64,000 bases of DNA from Vulcanimicrobiota bacterium. Its GTDB lineage: Bacteria > Vulcanimicrobiota > Vulcanimicrobiia > Vulcanimicrobiales > Vulcanimicrobiaceae. The stretch lies in contig JAAXCW010000003.1 of NCBI GenBank assembly GCA_013036095.1, forward strand, positions 248,001 to 312,000, written 5' to 3'. This document shows, piece after piece, positions 62,639-64,000 of the stretch; position 1 is the first letter of the stretch, and each line of letters starts with the position of its first letter. The notes under the pieces were generated by a model. That model saw only the letters and a list, made by a program, of their open reading frames with translations. It was not told where the DNA came from and did not search any database. The translations under genes were made by a program, and so were the position numbers.

Positions 62639-63655
62639 GTGAAATTGTTATGCTCGTCCTACCAGCCCTTCGCTGTCGCAATTTTGTCCCTTGCGCTGGT
62701 TCAGTGCGGCGGTCCGGGTGGCAGTAGCGCGGCGACGCCAATCGTAACGCCCTCGCTCACGCCGGCGATTACGGAGTACTCCGCCGGCATTTCGCCAGGC
62801 TCACAGCCTTACGATATTGCTGCTGGCTCGGACGGCGCACTTTGGTTCACCGAATTTAGCGATAACCGCATCGGTCGGATCACAACCGGCGGCGCTGTTA
62901 CCGAATACGCCGCTGGTATTTCGGCAGGCGCTGGGCCGGGGAGCATCGCCGCCGGCCCAGACGGCGCTCTCTGGTTCGCGGAATATAGTGGAAGTCGCAT
63001 CGGCCGAATCACGACCAACGGAGTGGTGACGGAATACTCGGCGGGAGTTTCACCAAACGCAGGTTTGACCGGCATCGCGGCCGGTCCCGACGGTGCGCTG
63101 TGGTTCACCGAAGTTGTCGGCCGAATTGGACGGATTACAACAGCCGGTTCCGTGACGGAGTTTTCCGCGGGTATTTCAGTGGGCGCGCAGCCATTCAGCA
63201 TTGCGGCCGGCTCCGACGGTGCGCTCTGGTTCACCGAAGTCGGCGGACGGATCGGCCGCATTACAACGGTGGGTGTCGTCACGGAATTCTCAGCGGGCAT
63301 TTCGGCAAACGCTATCCCCACGGGCATCACGGCCGGCGCAGATGGCGCCCTCTGGTTCACTGAAGTCGGCACAAACCGGGTAGGCCGGATTACAATCGGC
63401 GGTTTGGTCACAGAGTATTCCGCCGGTATTTCGGTAAGCGCTCAACCATTCGGCATTGCGCTGGGTCCGGACGCCGCTCTTTGGTTCGCCGAGTACAATG
63501 GTAACCGGATCGGCCGAATTACAACCGGCGGAGCAGTTAGCGAATACGCGGCTGCTCTTTCAGCCAACGCCAATCCGAATGGCATCGTCGCCGGCTCGGA
63601 TGGTGCGCTCTGGTTTACAGAAGCCGGCGCCGATCGGATCGGGAGGCTAAAATAG
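62639..63655 (+). CDS. Exported seven-bladed propeller protein (virginiamycin-B-lyase-like)
   Basis: 338 aa from GTG 62639, which opens a signal-like segment ending LALVQCGG (lipobox-like, though Gln before Cys is unusual); a longer frame starts at 62528. After a Thr/Pro linker come seven ~42-residue repeats built on VTEYSAGIS...GIAAGPDGALWFTE...NRIGRITTGG. Blade number and motif match Vgb/streptogramin lyase propellers, but so regular a set is more typical of surface repeat proteins. Lyase activity is not claimed. Confidence 0.75.
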   Translation: MKLLCSSYQPFAVAILSLALVQCGGPGGSSAATPIVTPSLTPAITEYSAGISPGSQPYDIAAGSDGALWFTEFSDNRIGRITTGGAVTEYAAGISAGAGPGSIAAGPDGALWFAEYSGSRIGRITTNGVVTEYSAGVSPNAGLTGIAAGPDGALWFTEVVGRIGRITTAGSVTEFSAGISVGAQPFSIAAGSDGALWFTEVGGRIGRITTVGVVTEFSAGISANAIPTGITAGADGALWFTEVGTNRVGRITIGGLVTEYSAGISVSAQPFGIALGPDAALWFAEYNGNRIGRITTGGAVSEYAAALSANANPNGIVAGSDGALWFTEAGADRIGRLK

Positions 63656-63690
63656 CTGCGGCGGTGCGGCTGTCAGCAGATGCGCCGGCG

Positions 63691-64000
63691 TTATTGCCAG
63701 ATCGTAGTGACGAACAGTGTGCGGGCGTTCTTGACGATCCTTCGCGTCCGGACGCCACACGTAGCGTAGTACGCTCCAGACACCTTGGCCGACGCATGCG
63801 GAACGTTGCAGACCAGGTTGCCCGGGCAAAAGTATTCATAGTCTCCGAAATCGGTTAAAGAGATCCCGGTGCCATTGGCATCACAGGTGATCCCGTTGCC
63901 GCTCGCGATGCGAAAACTCAACGGAGAGGCGACGCCCTGGACGTTTTGTTGAGGCAACGGAGTCGTGAGCCTTATAACCAAGCCGATATTCGTGCTCGCG
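63691..64000 (-). CDS. Exported-type protein, 3' part (continues beyond the window)
   Basis: The minus-strand frame is open to the window edge; the visible ~102 residues include LVIRLTTPLPQQNVQGVASP and four Cys (ITCDANGT, YEYFCPGNLVCNVP, YATCGVR). Strand-rich and Ser/Gly/Asn-rich, probably extracellular. The start lies outside. Not recognised. Confidence 0.5.
   Translation of the reverse strand, partial: ASTNIGLVIRLTTPLPQQNVQGVASPLSFRIASGNGITCDANGTGISLTDFGDYEYFCPGNLVCNVPHASAKVSGAYYATCGVRTRRIVKNARTLFVTTIWQ

Noticed and set aside
62760-63650. CRISPR-like array
   Set aside because: The ~126-bp units are coding repeats in frame with a propeller protein; there are no short palindromic repeats with unique spacers.

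Overview
The window is about 64 kb of GC-rich DNA from a diderm bacterium. Evidence for an outer membrane: a cytochrome-porin fusion, a TonB-receptor-like barrel, a heptose epimerase and an RseB-like protein. The mix of hrcA-dnaJ, ymdB-spoVS, a short-type ahcY and a tRNA-Leu(UAA) group I intron fits a little-studied lineage such as Eremiobacterota (WPS-2). That placement is an inference from gene content, not from a search.

Layout. 1-12 kb is housekeeping on the + strand: a DinG-type helicase tail, S1/P1 nuclease, acs (minus), a CIRCE operator with hrcA-dnaJ-rsmE, a glycosyltransferase, accD-accA, a FtsB-like protein, an S1-domain protein and a Ppx/GppA phosphatase. 12-17 kb holds a DNA ligase and a LigD-type polymerase as separate minus genes around two paralogous plus-strand membrane proteins. 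17-19 kb is a three-gene envelope-stress cluster, then tRNA-Leu(UAA) interrupted by a 232-nt group I intron. 19-31 kb carries a prolyl oligopeptidase, small acidic proteins, hydrolases, etfBA behind a short leader ORF with two competing hairpins, a TPR protein, an HDAC-family deacetylase and an ECF sigma/anti-sigma/RseB-like operon. 32-40 kb is the most striking part: a minus-strand run of a membrane protein, an outer-membrane cytochrome-porin fusion, a multicopper oxidase, a permease, a heptose epimerase, a His-rich anchored protein and a SCO protein. It reads as a metal/electron-transfer system spanning the envelope. 40-46.5 kb is ymdB-spoVS-PHP, a cyclodeaminase, ahcY and metK.

From 46.5 kb the character changes. 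An intact tRNA-Asn(GUU) is followed by about 12 kb of exported or unknown proteins with their own ECF sigma/anti-sigma pair, ending in a perfect 45-bp copy of the tRNA 3' end at 58.7 kb. A third copy, split by a 42-bp palindromic repeat, lies at 60.0 kb. This looks like stacked tRNA-associated islands with no visible integrase. The last 4 kb carries exported proteins with SLH-like and beta-propeller repeats.

Several genes are broken by one base, four of them at short homopolymers, and read well when that base is restored. These may be assembly errors rather than true pseudogenes. Start codons of the YmdB-like, PHP and RseB-like genes are also unclear.
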